Positions 49,101 through 50,832 of a DNA stretch of 64,000 bases are shown in pieces. A program made the position numbers and the translations under genes. Every line of letters starts with the position of its first letter. Position 1 is the stretch's first letter. Origin of the DNA: Arion vulgaris (Eukaryota; Mollusca; Gastropoda; Stylommatophora; Arionidae); assembly GCA_020796225.1 (NCBI GenBank), contig CM036758.1:67717274-67781273 (forward strand). Reading direction: 5' to 3'. Below the pieces are notes generated by a model. It was not told where the DNA came from, made no database searches, and saw only the letters and a list, made by a program, of their open reading frames with translations.

Positions 49101-50832
49101 TACAGCAACACACCACAGAAAGCTCACCACGTGTGAAATTAAGTGCTTGAGGAAGGCAGTGGGGGTCACCAGGAAAGATAGACTACGAAATTAGGACATC
49201 AGAAGCAGAGTGGGCACAACTTCATGCACCGAATACATTGAAAGGTAGCAAATGCAGTGGTTTGGACATTTAACGAGAATGGAATACAACCAGCCACCAC
49301 TAACAACATACAATAAAAAGAGATCAGGTACTAGAGCCAAGGAAAGACCAAGAAAAGATGGATAGACAATATCAAGACGACACTAAATAAACACGGATAT
49401 AACACAACAAGGGCGACCAATCTGGTCCTGAACGCAAATTAGCTCCGACCCTACCTAACTGCAAGAGTGAACAACCAATTCCATCATCCACCTGGAAAGA
49501 CAATAACAATAGACGTGCTGACTACAATATTTCGACTTGTTTTGAAGCGTGTGCCTAATGTTACTTACACTTAATCCGTCATGCCTAGTGACACATGGGC
49601 TCAGAGGACTTTCCATGCTTCTGTCCTGCAACCTTCAGGAGAGCCCACGTCAGAGATCGGTGTCAGTTCCTTTCCATCATCGCTCCATGTTGTCCGTGGT
49701 CTGCCTTTCTTTCTCTTTCTTGTGTCAAGTGAGGCTATCCTGCAGGCATTTCTGTCTCATTCTCATAACATGTCCGAGCCTTTTCCCATCTTCTTTGATA
49801 GTCATTCATTGCCTCTTTTTGTGTCTTGAGTAGTTGGTTATGGATATTTACTGGCCAAAGATTCCCAAGATTCTGCGAACAAGGTGGACTAATGGTTAGA
49901 TGTGGTGTAACTTTCTGACCGAAACATTCCGCGTGTTCGAACCCTTGATCAAGTCAAAACTTTCTTACCGTTGGAGAAAAAGTTAAACCGATGATCTGCA
50001 CGTGCGTGGCGACAGCTTCAGGATAGCGATAACCTATTTCTCCGTTTTAGAGAATCCACCAGCGTACTCCCAGAGGTGAGAAGAAAGATCTGTTTTAGGA
50101 CATAAATGAAATCTAAGGATGTGGGAGGGGGTGAGGTCTTTGTAGTTAAGTCGTTAATCCTTTGTCTTGCGTTCCGAAGGTCGGAGTTTAGAACCCGGAC
50201 CGCTCCATTCTGTTCATGGAGTACAATGTCCCCACAGACACCTAGGATTATTGCCAGAGCTTGGGAGTTCATGCTTAGCGTAATACTACCAGCAGGTGGC
50301 GTGTCATGTGGGGTAAAGCCAGATGTAATAAAGCCAATCCTTCGTCTTTTGACCCATAAGGTCCTTGAGTCATAGACATGACATTCATAACTAGTAAGAC
50401 AAGGCCCTTGAGTCGTAGACATGACATTCATAACTAGTAAGACAAGGTCCTTGAGTCATAGACATGACATTCATAACTAGTAAGACAAGGTCCTTGAGTC
50501 ATAGATATATACATTCATAACTAGTAAGACAAGGTCCTTGAGTCATAGACATATACATTCATAACTAGTAAGACAAAGTCCTTGAGTCATAGACATAGAC
50601 ATTCATAACTAGTAAGACAAGGTCCTTGAGTCATAGACATGCCATTCATAACTAATAAGACTCAATAGCGAGTACTTTCTATACACATATCGACACGACA
50701 TGTTGTACCTTGAAGCTTGACATCGCTGTTTGTTAATTACATGCATACATATTTTGTTCCATTCAGGGTAAAGGTGAAATAACGACATACTGGCTGGACG
50801 AGAGAATACTTACTGAAGTAAATACAGATTAA
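4025..50832 (+). CDS. NIT-domain membrane guanylate cyclase, 13 exons, 5' incomplete
   Basis: Converts GTP to cGMP. The predicted layout is a short cytosolic N terminus, membrane segment 1 (about residues 14-36), an extracellular NIT (nitrate/nitrite sensing) domain (about 40-300), membrane segment 2 (about 311-333), a signalling helix with [12 protein letters not shown] (354-364) and a class III cyclase domain to residue 575. Visible catalytic features are metal-binding Asp395 (FFSDIVGF) and Asp439 (IGDA), guanine-selecting Glu435 (KVETIGDA) and Cys507 (RYCLFGD), and Asn514. The usual transition-state Arg of NTASRMES is Lys518 here. Intron phases agree across 11 of 12 junctions. Two single-base frame problems (exon 7; exon 12/13) are probably sequence errors, but pseudogenisation is not excluded. 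NIT-linked cyclases are known in placozoans, annelids and molluscs; ligand and expression are not inferable here. Exons are at 4025-4192, 6113-6186, 10612-10756, 15980-16097, 19323-19425, 22834-23084, 38538-38718, 41131-41322, 43758-43839, 44922-45083, 46725-46823, 47454-47543 and 50767-50832. Confidence 0.9.
4236..4440. repeat. 26-bp minisatellite in intron 1
   Basis: Unit TTTTGAATTTGGATGTTGCA plus GAAGAA, about 7-8 copies, starting 44 bp after the exon 1 donor. Late copies change GAATTTGG to GAGTATTG. It contains no copy of the donor. Confidence 0.9.
4541..4565. repeat. (CT)n then (CA)n-rich tract
   Basis: CT dinucleotides followed by CACA-rich sequence to about 4620. Confidence 0.85.
4715..5220. 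repeat. 34-bp minisatellite
   Basis: Unit CCATAATTTGACCAAGATTC followed by ATGTCAAATATTCT, about 15 copies with GCCC/GTCC/GACC variation. Confidence 0.9.
5228..6045. repeat. TA-rich array with GTGTATATGTATG units
   Basis: Imperfect 30-45 bp units of TATATATATAATGTGTG plus TATATGTATGTGTA. Long open frames across it are an artefact of the repeat. Confidence 0.9.
5267..5428. mobile_element. Short MITE inserted in the TA array
   Basis: Starts CAGTGGCGGCTCGT and ends ACGAGCCGCCACTG, perfect 14-bp terminal inverted repeats, with TA-rich repeat on both sides. The CAGTGGCGG end is hAT-like. It is 162 bp long and non-coding. Confidence 0.75.
6113..6186 (+). CDS. NIT-GC exon 2: start of NIT domain
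   Basis: Residues 57-80, 74 nt, phases 2 to 1. It encodes [17 protein letters not shown], the signature helix of NIT domains (LQ.ERG.S..YLS in relatives). The split codon with exon 1 gives Ser56 and the one with exon 3 gives Gly81, so both phases fit. Acceptor TACATACAG, donor AAAG|GTTGGT. The first base of the exon completes the exon 1 codon. Confidence 0.85.
6225..6335 (-). mobile_element. SINE-A 3' fragment
   Basis: Reverse copy of the SINE-A tail: GATTGATTGATAGGAT, ACTTCGGTGAGTTACCATGT, ATCTCAGCTGCAGTGCA and the GTAGCACCGGC block. Confidence 0.8.
6725..7545 (-). mobile_element. MITE-2 copy with internally expanded 16-bp array
   Basis: Its ends (GCAAAGTGGGCAATACCGCC on the left; GCAAAGCGGGCG...AAGTTTGGGAATCTATG on the right) and AT-rich middle match 56790-57185 in reverse, and 38095-38485 also in reverse. 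In those copies the segment next to the second end holds a single AAAGT...TGTCGTGC-like unit; here it is replaced by a tandem array. Confidence 0.75.
7138..7512. repeat. 16-bp minisatellite inside MITE-2
   Basis: Unit CAAAGTTTATGTTGTG, more than 20 copies, interrupted at about 7328 by a GCGGGCGGTGTGGGGCGTTA segment, which is the MITE end itself included in the amplification. Confidence 0.95.
7660..9085. repeat. About 68-bp minisatellite seeded from a LINE 3' tail
   Basis: Each unit reads ACAAGCACACACAAGATCAC, TACGTTTCACCCCAACACTT, CTATAAAGAAGTAAATGGTG, GAAGAGAAGA, about 21 copies. The same sequence occurs once as the 3' end of the LINE-C copy at 39690-39765, so the array is an amplified retrotransposon tail. 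Confidence 0.95.
9230..9395 (+). pseudogene. LINE ORF2 fragment
   Basis: Reads [20 protein letters not shown], matching in reverse 39150-39340 ([20 protein letters not shown]). Family not placed. It runs directly into the retroposon-G sequence that follows. Confidence 0.5.
9395..9620 (-). mobile_element. Retroposon G
   Basis: Reverse copy with the diagnostic CGCCTCTTACGACATGCCTT (GTCGTAAGAGGCG on the other strand) and the GATCTGAGCCTAAGAGCG-like 3' part. Confidence 0.75.
9890..10012 (-). mobile_element. SINE-D head
   Basis: On the minus strand: TCTGGCCGAATGCATTAGAG (A-box-like) and GTGTTCAATTCACGG (B-box-like), with a short body. Counterpart at 59164-59300. Confidence 0.6.
10015..10265 (-). 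mobile_element. SINE-E
   Basis: On the minus strand: TGTAACGTAGTTGTTTAGTG (A-box-like), GGGTTCAATTTCAC (B-box-like), then the AGACTGGGTCAACCT-type body and a GGCCTAACACTGTATT 3' end shared with 25010-25250. Confidence 0.7.
10612..10756 (+). CDS. NIT-GC exon 3: NIT domain
   Basis: Residues 82-128, phases 1 to 2. Acceptor TTTATCTGTAG, donor TTCAG|GTGAGT. It encodes [20 protein letters not shown], matching the L...Y..TD.AI..L pattern of NIT domains, then [20 protein letters not shown]. The TD pair (residues 97-98) is a family hallmark. Exon length and phases join residues 81 and 129 without a gap. Confidence 0.92.
11090..11700 (+). pseudogene. LINE-C ORF2 3' end with small internal array
   Basis: Decayed copy of the LINE-C tail seen in reverse at 47640-47990 and directly at 39365-39770: a [21 protein letters not shown] segment and an [13 protein letters not shown] segment, ending in ACACAAGATCATTGCACATC and AAATTGTGGAATA. 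Positions 11382-11480 hold three 32-bp units (ACGACACTGGGCAACAACCA...), a single-copy segment in the 47.6 kb copy. Confidence 0.65.
11748..11990 (+). mobile_element. SINE-C, near full length
   Basis: Head with A-box-like TCAGTAGCTTAAGCGGTAGT and B-box-like AGTTCAAACTCCG, then the body (GTTCAGAATGTAATGGCAAA) and a tail TCCTGTAAAGGATATGTCAC. Five other copies in the window. Confidence 0.8.
12005..12140 (-). mobile_element. SINE-A 3' fragment
   Basis: Reverse copy of the SINE-A tail beginning GATTGATTGATTTAATAGGA and ending in the GTAGCACCGGCGAG block. Confidence 0.8.
12170..13200 (+). repeat. 53-bp minisatellite seeded from a LINE RNase H segment
   Basis: Just upstream, 12215-12300 reads [20 protein letters not shown], the first RNase H motif (YTDGS...GWGF). 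The 53-bp stretch coding from TDRSV to GFLI is then repeated about 16 times to 13090. After the array the reading continues with [10 protein letters not shown], as in the minus-strand copy at 62600-62760. 53 is not a multiple of three, so the array is non-coding. Confidence 0.85.
13250..13460 (+). pseudogene. LINE-F ORF2 C-terminal fragment
   Basis: Decayed homologue of 56530-56785: a YVSRGIV...[13 protein letters not shown]-like stretch, then [10 protein letters not shown] and a final QQWDLF-like end. No intact frame. Confidence 0.5.
13602..13850 (+). mobile_element. SINE-F, full length
   Basis: A clear tRNA-like head: GGTCTCTGTGGCTAAGTGGT (A box TGGCTAAGTGG) and GTGGGTTCGAGTCCGG (B box GGTTCGAGTCC). 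The body carries TTTTTCCAGAGACCCCTAGG and GGAGAGGGACCGAGCCGTAT, ending AATCCTTCGGCTTTTAAACC. Three other copies. The head could fold partly like a tRNA, but the long common body shows it is a SINE. Confidence 0.88.
13851..14225 (+). pseudogene. LINE-C ORF2 C-terminal fragment
   Basis: [17 protein letters not shown], then [18 protein letters not shown], the conserved end of LINE-C-type ORF2, followed by a tail that contains a direct duplication of about 65 bp (around 14030-14095 and 14115-14180). The SINE-F immediately upstream ends where this begins. Confidence 0.65.
14226..14920 (-). pseudogene. LINE-D ORF2 C-terminal end
   Basis: The minus strand reads [20 protein letters not shown] from about 14590 to 14530, matching the plus-strand copy at 60960-61410. 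Upstream, 14920-14620 carries [13 protein letters not shown] and WRWIGHTLRKSEG-like segments in shifted frames. Confidence 0.7.
14921..15454. other. AT-rich intronic sequence
   Basis: Short direct repeat TTACCTGCGTATTACCTGC around 15220-15290; otherwise nothing recognised. Confidence 0.5.
15455..15672 (-). mobile_element. Retroposon G
   Basis: Reverse copy: GATCATTTGTTAACCACTCT, GCCTAAGAGCGATTGTACG, AGTAGGCCAGCACATC, then CATCTCTTACGACATGCCTT. Confidence 0.8.
15980..16097 (+). CDS. NIT-GC exon 4: NIT domain
   Basis: Residues 130-168, phases 2 to 0. Acceptor TTATTTTGCAG, donor CAAAG|GTAAAT. It encodes [20 protein letters not shown] then [15 protein letters not shown], matching the Y...N..LI..I segment of NIT domains. 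A frame-2 start is forced by exon 3, and the only open frame fits. Confidence 0.88.
16190..16300 (-). mobile_element. Retroposon G fragment
   Basis: GTTGCCTCTTACGACATGCC and TAGGTCGCAGTGGTACTATT followed by a GCGGACCCC end. Confidence 0.7.
16388..16640 (+). mobile_element. SINE-C
   Basis: A box TGTGGCCTAGAGGATAGTGA, B box GAGTTCGAATCACAC, body CGTTCAGAAAGCAATGTCAA, tail GTCCTGTAAAGGATATGCAA. Confidence 0.82.
17195..17450 (+). mobile_element. Retroposon G
   Basis: Forward copy: GCATGTCGTAAGAGGCGAAT, GGCCTACTTTTAGGCGCGTA, then CACAGAGTGGTTAACAAGTA and an AAAGAAGAAGAACAA tail. Confidence 0.8.
17475..17700. repeat. 30-bp minisatellite with internal dyad
   Basis: Unit TTATCATCATCAATATGATA plus ACTTCATTTG, about 7 copies. 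TTATCAT and ATGATAA face each other within each unit, so both strands show repetitive open frames. Confidence 0.95.
17750..18380. other. Intronic sequence, no gene seen
   Basis: Short AT-rich blocks only; no exon-like or repeat-family match that I can support. Confidence 0.4.
18381..18494 (-). pseudogene. LINE-B (RNase H) fragment
   Basis: Matches in the same orientation the CACATTCACTCATACCACA...TTCTGGATCCTACGA region of the 62.3-62.6 kb RNase H element. It is interrupted by the MITE copy that follows; a second piece lies at 19165-19290 (GGAGGGCAGTAGTGGCGACC). Confidence 0.6.
18495..18840 (+). mobile_element. hAT-like MITE, copy 2
   Basis: AGTATCCCAAACTGGGATCC end and internal blocks shared with 2308-2640. 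Confidence 0.65.
18858..19168. repeat. GTGTCGGCTTAGT minisatellite
   Basis: About 13-14 bp units GTCGGCTTAGTGT with many one- to three-base losses, embedded between two parts of a LINE-B fragment. Confidence 0.9.
19323..19425 (+). CDS. NIT-GC exon 5: NIT domain
   Basis: Residues 169-202, phases 0 to 1. Acceptor TTTTCACCAG, donor CTCAAG|GTAGAT. It encodes [20 protein letters not shown] then [12 protein letters not shown], the central NIT motif (L.AY..LL..KE..G.ERA......F). KEQADVERA (residues 184-192) is the most diagnostic stretch of the sensor domain in this gene. Confidence 0.9.
19600..19735. repeat. 53-bp tandem repeat, about 2.5 copies
   Basis: Unit GTTTATCTAAGGGTTCACAA followed by CTCTTTTCTTTCATTGTCGG and TCGTCGGTTTCAA. 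Confidence 0.9.
20057..20320. repeat. 51-bp minisatellite with alternating unit types
   Basis: Five units GCTGATATTCTTAAATGCTT plus ACTATTTCTTGACGCCGTAG plus ACAATGATAAT. TTAAATGC and TTGATTGC versions alternate, suggesting a 102-bp dimer was amplified. Confidence 0.9.
20445..20612 (-). mobile_element. SINE-B
   Basis: Body and B box (GGGTTCAATTCCGCGGGCTG on the minus strand) present; the A-box end is truncated. Confidence 0.75.
20690..20880 (+). pseudogene. LINE ORF2 3'-end fragment
   Basis: TTGAGGCCCTATGCTCTACG matches the end of LINE-D copies (compare 61370-61390 and the reverse at 48515-48545). Frames are broken. Confidence 0.5.
20885..21210 (+). mobile_element. SINE-B with internal 30-bp array
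   Basis: Starts at the SINE-B body (GGATTTACGGTGTTCGTGCA), then repeats CGAGCCGAAGGGTTACAATG TCCATGGTAC-like 30-bp units about nine times where other copies have two, and ends in the normal SINE-B tail AGCTCAAGTGCTTCTAGATC. Confidence 0.85.
21236..21585. repeat. 47-bp minisatellite
   Basis: Unit ATGGAAAAATGTGAATTGTG GATATACAGAAAATTAGAAC GAGTATC, about 7 nearly identical copies. Confidence 0.95.
21586..22300. other. Intronic sequence with poly-T and possible LINE scraps
   Basis: T-tract at about 21627-21643. 21930-22020 (GAAGCTAGATATGCCTGGGG) and 22060-22180 look like broken LINE ORF2 ends, but I cannot place them. Confidence 0.35.
22520..22815. repeat. About 31-bp degenerate repeat just before exon 6
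   Basis: Units of AATTCACAAAGTACGACCAG TTCACCAACTAT, ending 19 bp before the exon 6 acceptor. They overlap the region where the branch point should lie. Confidence 0.85.
22834..23084 (+). CDS. NIT-GC exon 6: NIT domain C-terminal half
   Basis: Residues 204-286, phases 1 to 0, 251 nt. Acceptor TTTTTTCAG, donor TTAAAG|GTAAGT. It encodes [20 protein letters not shown], then [22 protein letters not shown] and [15 protein letters not shown], the W...T..I..L pattern that ends NIT domains before the second membrane segment. This is the longest sensor exon and has no internal stop in the required frame. Confidence 0.92.
23085..23274. other. Intron 6 start with LINE-B scrap
   Basis: GCTCCGATCTCCTCCCAAGC at 23228 matches 63245 (minus-strand RNase H element). 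Nothing else recognised. Confidence 0.4.
23275..23590 (-). pseudogene. LINE RNase H-like fragment
   Basis: The minus strand reads [20 protein letters not shown], resembling the TDGS..D..G.G motif of RNase H, preceded by [16 protein letters not shown] stop follows SLFQLRKL. I treat it as retrotransposon-derived. Confidence 0.45.
23590..24285 (+). repeat. Dispersed repeat split by a foldback element
   Basis: 23590-23765 and 24210-24285 together match the uninterrupted reverse copy at 1973-2195. TGACGTAAAATTA occurs at both borders (23753-23765 and 24210-24222), as a target-site duplication. Confidence 0.8.
23766..24209. mobile_element. Foldback element with ~164-bp inverted arms
   Basis: Left arm 23766-23929 and right arm 24014-24178 are near-perfect inverted copies (CAACGTTTCGACCAACAAGG versus CCTTGTTGGTCGAAACGTTG) around an ~85-bp spacer. 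The right end extends 31 bp beyond the left arm (AGTTTTACTGCAGTCTTCCC). Non-coding. A related pair is at 44212-44690. Confidence 0.85.
24306..24541 (-). mobile_element. SINE-F
   Basis: Reverse full-length copy. The minus strand starts GGGTCTCTGTGGCTAAGGGG with B box TGGTTCGAGTCCG. Confidence 0.88.
24545..24640. repeat. (GA)/(GT) microsatellite
   Basis: Mixed GAGAGA and GTGTGTG runs. Confidence 0.9.
25010..25250 (-). mobile_element. SINE-E, best copy
   Basis: The minus strand starts GAGCCGCTGTAGCGTAGGTG (A-box-like), has B box GGGTTCAGCTCCG, the TCGACCCAGCCTCAACTGGG body and a GGCCTAACACTGTATTGACC end. Confidence 0.8.
25262..25690 (+). mobile_element. SINE-A
   Basis: Lacks only the A-box end. 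It carries CGGAGACGGACGATAAAACG, AAATCGAGAAGATCAGAATG and the 3' half TTCGTGCACTGCAGCTGAGG, then (ATCA)n. Confidence 0.85.
26225..26610 (+). mobile_element. Retroposon G with 52-bp internal array
   Basis: About 3.5 units AAGGGAAGCAAAGAATAGTA CCACTGCTTCGCCCATGTGG TGCCGGGAACGC are followed by the normal body GACATGTCGTAAGAGGCGAT and an AAGAAGAAGAAG tail. Confidence 0.85.
26995..27130 (+). mobile_element. SINE-E head
   Basis: GGATAGCGTAGTTGTTAGTG (A-box-like) and CGGGTTCAATTCTACAG (B-box-like), then TTTTTTTCCTGACCGTAATA. Confidence 0.65.
27180..28480 (+). repeat. Deletion-ridden copy of 25.8-27.1 kb
   Basis: Block for block it follows 25820-27100 (for example AAACTCATAATTTATATCT, TGTTCATAGACTTCATATTA, GCCATGGTGCCGGAA), but one to several bases are missing every 10-15 bp. 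28320-28450 adds a SINE-E body in reverse that resembles 25020-25140. Deletion-biased noise of this kind suggests unpolished long-read sequence, not ancient divergence. Confidence 0.7.
28600..29085. repeat. TCTG/TC-rich low-complexity tract
   Basis: Degenerate TCTGTCTG to 28970, then (TA)n and (TCTC)n to 29083. Open frames here are low complexity. Confidence 0.85.
29100..30870. repeat. 24-bp minisatellite, about 70 copies
   Basis: Unit ACATAAAATCATTCTCAAAC AGTT, alternating with ACACAAAATCATTCTCAGAC AGCT. Clean runs (for example 29640-29990 and 30430-30650) alternate with deletion-rich stretches. Confidence 0.95.
30985..31665 (+). pseudogene. LINE-A ORF2 3' end, decayed
   Basis: [20 protein letters not shown], then [17 protein letters not shown] and [12 protein letters not shown], matching 52660-52830. 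The terminal zinc-finger region (CPTCSMGL) has lost spacing, and frames shift at about 31215, 31310 and 31380. Confidence 0.85.
31890..32130 (+). pseudogene. LINE-E ORF2 C-terminal fragment
   Basis: Broken counterpart of 63625-64000: GAAATCGGAGAAATGTCTGT, GGAATGATCAAAGGATACCA and an AAAGAGAGGACGACCTAAGG block. Multiple frameshifts. Confidence 0.65.
32500..37125. repeat. 35-bp minisatellite, about 130 copies, 4.6 kb
   Basis: Unit ACTTATTCCATCTGGTGATC ATGTGAGAAATATTT. GATCATGTGAG, GTTCATGTGAG and GATCATGTTAG variants are interspersed. 35880-37120 is nearly perfect; 32500-35870 has a deletion or substitution in most units. Confidence 0.97.
37200..37335 (-). repeat. Foldback-element arm, single
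   Basis: GGACTGCAGTAAAACTATGC, then ACAGCAACGTTTCGACCAAA and GGCCTTTATCACACAAAGGA. Confidence 0.75.
37470..37620 (-). pseudogene. LINE-E fragment
   Basis: CTCTCTCAGCAAAGTTCGTT and TCAGCGTCTCC match 63729-63765 in the same orientation. Confidence 0.6.
37910..38040 (+). mobile_element. SINE-A 3' fragment
   Basis: TCGCCGGTGCTATGGAGTTC to CCAAAGCGCAATGCTGATGA, diverged. Confidence 0.7.
38095..38485 (+). mobile_element. MITE-2
   Basis: TAGACCACCGCCCACTTTGT at one end and GGGGTGGTACTGCCACTTTG at the other, with the same AT-rich core as 56790-57185. It ends 53 bp before exon 7. Confidence 0.75.
38538..38718 (+). CDS. NIT-GC exon 7: second membrane segment, +1 frameshift
   Basis: Residues 287-346. 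Acceptor TTTTCCCACAG, donor TTTACAG|GTATGC. The first part reads [20 protein letters not shown] then [12 protein letters not shown]. After one surplus base near 38629-38634 it continues [28 protein letters not shown] in the next frame. The two halves together make a convincing membrane helix plus juxtamembrane helix and join exon 8 in phase 0. The exon is 181 nt, where 180 is needed. Without the correction the unshifted frame is cysteine-rich and unlike the family. Confidence 0.82.
38700..39145. repeat. 19-bp minisatellite seeded from exon 7's 5' splice site
   Basis: Unit CAAACTTTACAGGTATGTC, about 22 copies with variants. The first unit straddles the real exon/intron border (CAAACTTTACAG|GTATGC), and most copies keep a strong donor-like CAG|GTATGT. 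Confidence 0.95.
39150..39350 (-). pseudogene. LINE ORF2 fragment
   Basis: The minus strand reads [20 protein letters not shown], then [15 protein letters not shown]; homologous to 9230-9395. Confidence 0.55.
39365..39770 (+). pseudogene. LINE-C ORF2 C-terminal end and 3' tail
   Basis: [20 protein letters not shown], then [17 protein letters not shown] in one frame and [14 protein letters not shown] after a shift, ending [20 protein letters not shown] and a GAAGAGAAGAAGAAG tail. The tail is the single-copy source type of the 7.66-9.09 kb array. Confidence 0.8.
39771..40384. other. Intron 7, nothing further recognised
   Basis: 39820-40000 resembles a LINE 3' region in reverse (CTTCTTGTTACTTTCTGCAT) but is too short to assign. 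Confidence 0.35.
40385..40670 (-). mobile_element. SINE-C
   Basis: GTGGCATATCCTTTACAGGA at the tail, TTTCTAGGCACAACTTATAC, and the degenerate head at 40600-40650 (GACTACCGCTTAAGTTACAG). Confidence 0.8.
41131..41322 (+). CDS. NIT-GC exon 8: signalling helix and start of cyclase domain
   Basis: Residues 347-410, phase 0 at both ends. It encodes [19 protein letters not shown] (coiled signalling helix leading into the cyclase), [12 protein letters not shown], then [18 protein letters not shown] with metal-binding Asp395 and KSTPMQ at the end. Acceptor TTCGTAG, donor ATGCAG|GTAAGC. The frame stays open past the donor through the first intronic repeat unit to a TAG at 41455-41457, so intron retention would add repeat-encoded residues. 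Confidence 0.97.
41311..41812 (+). repeat. 81-bp array repeating an acceptor-microexon-donor cassette
   Basis: Each 81-bp unit (27 codons) contains CTGTTTCACAG, then 27 nt encoding VGNKSTPMQ, then GTAAGC and 48 further intronic bases. The microexon-like cores lie at 41377-41403, 41458-41484 (acceptor CATAG), 41539-41565, 41620-41646, 41701-41727 and 41782-41808. The seed is the true 3' end of exon 8 (GKSTPMQ|GTAAGC). All cores are phase 0 to phase 0, so skipping or including any number preserves the frame. Confidence 0.9.
41813..42110 (+). repeat. Shortened donor repeats, noisy
   Basis: About 23-bp units ACACCTATGCAGGTAAGCAA GAG, about 13 copies, with deletions in many (41880-41960). Confidence 0.9.
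42145..42390 (-). mobile_element. Retroposon G inserted within the donor arrays
   Basis: Reverse copy (GTCGCATCATACGACATGCC; AGTAGGCCAGCACATCCGAT) lying between the 81/23-bp and 27-bp donor arrays. Confidence 0.8.
42430..42865 (+). repeat. 27-bp donor-bearing minisatellite
   Basis: Unit GCACACCTATGCAGGTAAGT AAAATGA, about 15 copies. Each has a consensus-grade CAG|GTAAGT. It derives from the same exon 8 end as the 81-bp array but has lost the acceptor part. Confidence 0.95.
42985..43240 (-). mobile_element. SINE-C
   Basis: GGGGCATATCCTAAAGGACG tail to a CTCACTACCGCTTGAGCTAC head; on the minus strand the A box is GTAGCTCAAGCGGTAGTGAG and the B box is GGTTCAAACCCC. Confidence 0.85.
43255..43640 (+). 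mobile_element. SINE-A
   Basis: CAGTGTAGTGAGATCGAGTT, GGAGACGGACGATAAAACGT, then GCCGGTGCTACAGAGCTCGT and (AATC)n. Confidence 0.85.
43758..43839 (+). CDS. NIT-GC exon 9: cyclase domain
   Basis: Residues 411-437, phases 0 to 1. It encodes [20 protein letters not shown] then VYKVETI. Glu435 in KVETIGDA is the guanine-selecting residue. Acceptor CTTACAG, donor ATTG|GTAAGT. Confidence 0.97.
43957..44195 (+). mobile_element. SINE-F
   Basis: GGTCTCTGTGGCTAAGTGGT, GTGGGTTCGAGTCCTG, body as at 13602; ends AATCCTTCGGCTTTT. Confidence 0.88.
44212..44690. mobile_element. Foldback element, second pair
   Basis: Arm 44212-44295 (AACAATACACAGCAACGTTT CGAC) faces arm 44560-44650 (GTCGAAATGTTGCTGTGTAT TGTT), with about 265 bp between, including (TA)n at 44380-44396. 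Confidence 0.75.
44922..45083 (+). CDS. NIT-GC exon 10: cyclase domain core
   Basis: Residues 439-491, phases 1 to 1. [20 protein letters not shown] carries Asp439, the second metal ligand, then [15 protein letters not shown] and LQMRIGLNS. Acceptor CCATTACAG, donor CTCAG|GTAATT. Confidence 0.97.
45310..45625 (+). mobile_element. SINE-A
   Basis: Begins at CTATCGGAGAGGAACGATGA and ends with GTGCATTGCAGCTGAGATCT and ACCTAAGTGCAATCATG. Confidence 0.8.
45800..46060 (+). mobile_element. Retroposon G, 5'-complete type
   Basis: GCCCGAGTGGTTACCGGGGC, AAGAATAGAACCACTGTTAC, AAGTCGTAAGAGGGTC, CCAATGTGCAACGTATACAC, ending AACGCAAAGAAGAAA and (AT)n to 46082. Confidence 0.8.
46181..46370 (-). pseudogene. 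U2 snRNA-derived sequence
   Basis: The minus strand from 46370 reads CGCTTCTTGGTCTTTTGGCT AATATCACAGTGTAGTG, matching the 5' ~37 nt of U2 (GCTTCTCGGCCTTTTGGCTA AGATCAAGTGTAGTA). The branch-site-pairing GTAGTA is changed to GTAGTG, and the rest aligns only weakly (CGGGCTTTTCC, GGGTCCTGCC). It is a decayed copy or an element with a U2 head, unlikely to function as U2. Confidence 0.65.
46383..46724. other. Intron 10 end, pyrimidine-rich
   Basis: TC-rich tracts at 46495-46600; nothing else seen. Confidence 0.6.
46725..46823 (+). CDS. NIT-GC exon 11: catalytic C-terminal part
   Basis: Residues 493-524, phases 1 to 1. It encodes [20 protein letters not shown] then [12 protein letters not shown]. 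Cys507 pairs with Glu435 for guanine selection and Asn514 contacts substrate. Lys518 occupies the usual Arg position (codon AAA). Acceptor TTTTACAG, donor TTTAC|GTAAGT. Confidence 0.97.
46920..47260 (+). pseudogene. LINE ORF2 C-terminal end with G-like tail
   Basis: ERCLRR-like start (GAGATGTCTTAGAAGAGTTC), then [19 protein letters not shown] frame, broken; the 3' part CGACCATTTGTTAACCACTC TTTATG is the sequence shared with retroposon G copies. Confidence 0.55.
47454..47543 (+). CDS. NIT-GC exon 12
   Basis: Residues 526-554, starting in phase 1 (Pro525 split). It encodes [20 protein letters not shown] then REEENRSQ. Acceptor CTGCACAG, donor TCAAG|GTACTT. The donor leaves one base (G), whereas exon 13 begins in phase 0, so one G too many is present at this junction. 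Confidence 0.92.
47640..47990 (-). pseudogene. LINE-C ORF2 C-terminal end
   Basis: The minus strand reads [34 protein letters not shown] and [20 protein letters not shown], one of the better-preserved copies. Confidence 0.75.
48075..48330 (-). mobile_element. SINE-C
   Basis: GTGGCATATCTTTTACAGGG, TGAATGGTGACGTCTATTTT and a decayed head (GTTCACTACCACCATAAGCC). Confidence 0.8.
48490..48890 (-). pseudogene. LINE-D ORF2 C-terminal fragment
   Basis: The minus strand opens with [20 protein letters not shown] (from 48870), then decays; the end at 48520 (GTTGAGGTCCTATGCTCCAC) matches 61380. Confidence 0.65.
49130..49510 (+). pseudogene. LINE-C ORF2 C-terminal end
   Basis: [37 protein letters not shown], then [20 protein letters not shown] after a frameshift. 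Confidence 0.7.
49550..49850 (-). pseudogene. LINE-derived fragment
   Basis: GGTGTCAGTTCCTTTCCATC, CATGTTGTCCGTGGTCTGCC and CTTTCTTGTGTCAAGTGAGG resemble the reverse complement of LINE ORF2 ends. No frame is clear. Confidence 0.4.
49876..49965 (+). repeat. tRNA-like SINE head, unassigned
   Basis: GTGGACTAATGGTTAGATGT (A-box-like) and GCGTGTTCGAACCCTTG (B-box-like) 45 bp apart; the body does not match families A-F. Confidence 0.45.
50125..50365 (+). mobile_element. SINE-F, diverged
   Basis: GGTCTTTGTAGTTAAGTCGT head, TTTAGAACCCGGACCG in place of the B box, and tail CCAATCCTTCGTCTTTTGAC. Confidence 0.75.
50383..50668. repeat. 43-bp minisatellite
   Basis: Unit AAGGTCCTTGAGTCATAGAC ATGACATTCATAACTAGTAA GAC, about 7 copies, starting at the SINE-F 3' end (ACCCATAAGGTCCTTGAG). 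Confidence 0.95.
50767..50832 (+). CDS. NIT-GC exon 13: last coding exon
   Basis: Residues 555-575 and the stop. [21 protein letters not shown] is the usual final cyclase strand (KGKGE..TYWL). Acceptor TTCCATTCAG. Read literally from exon 12 (G left over) the junction gives CAA GGG TAA, a stop; with one G fewer it reads CAA GGT AAA and continues to TAA at 50830-50832. Confidence 0.92.
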   Translation, partial: GKGEITTYWLDERILTEVNTD

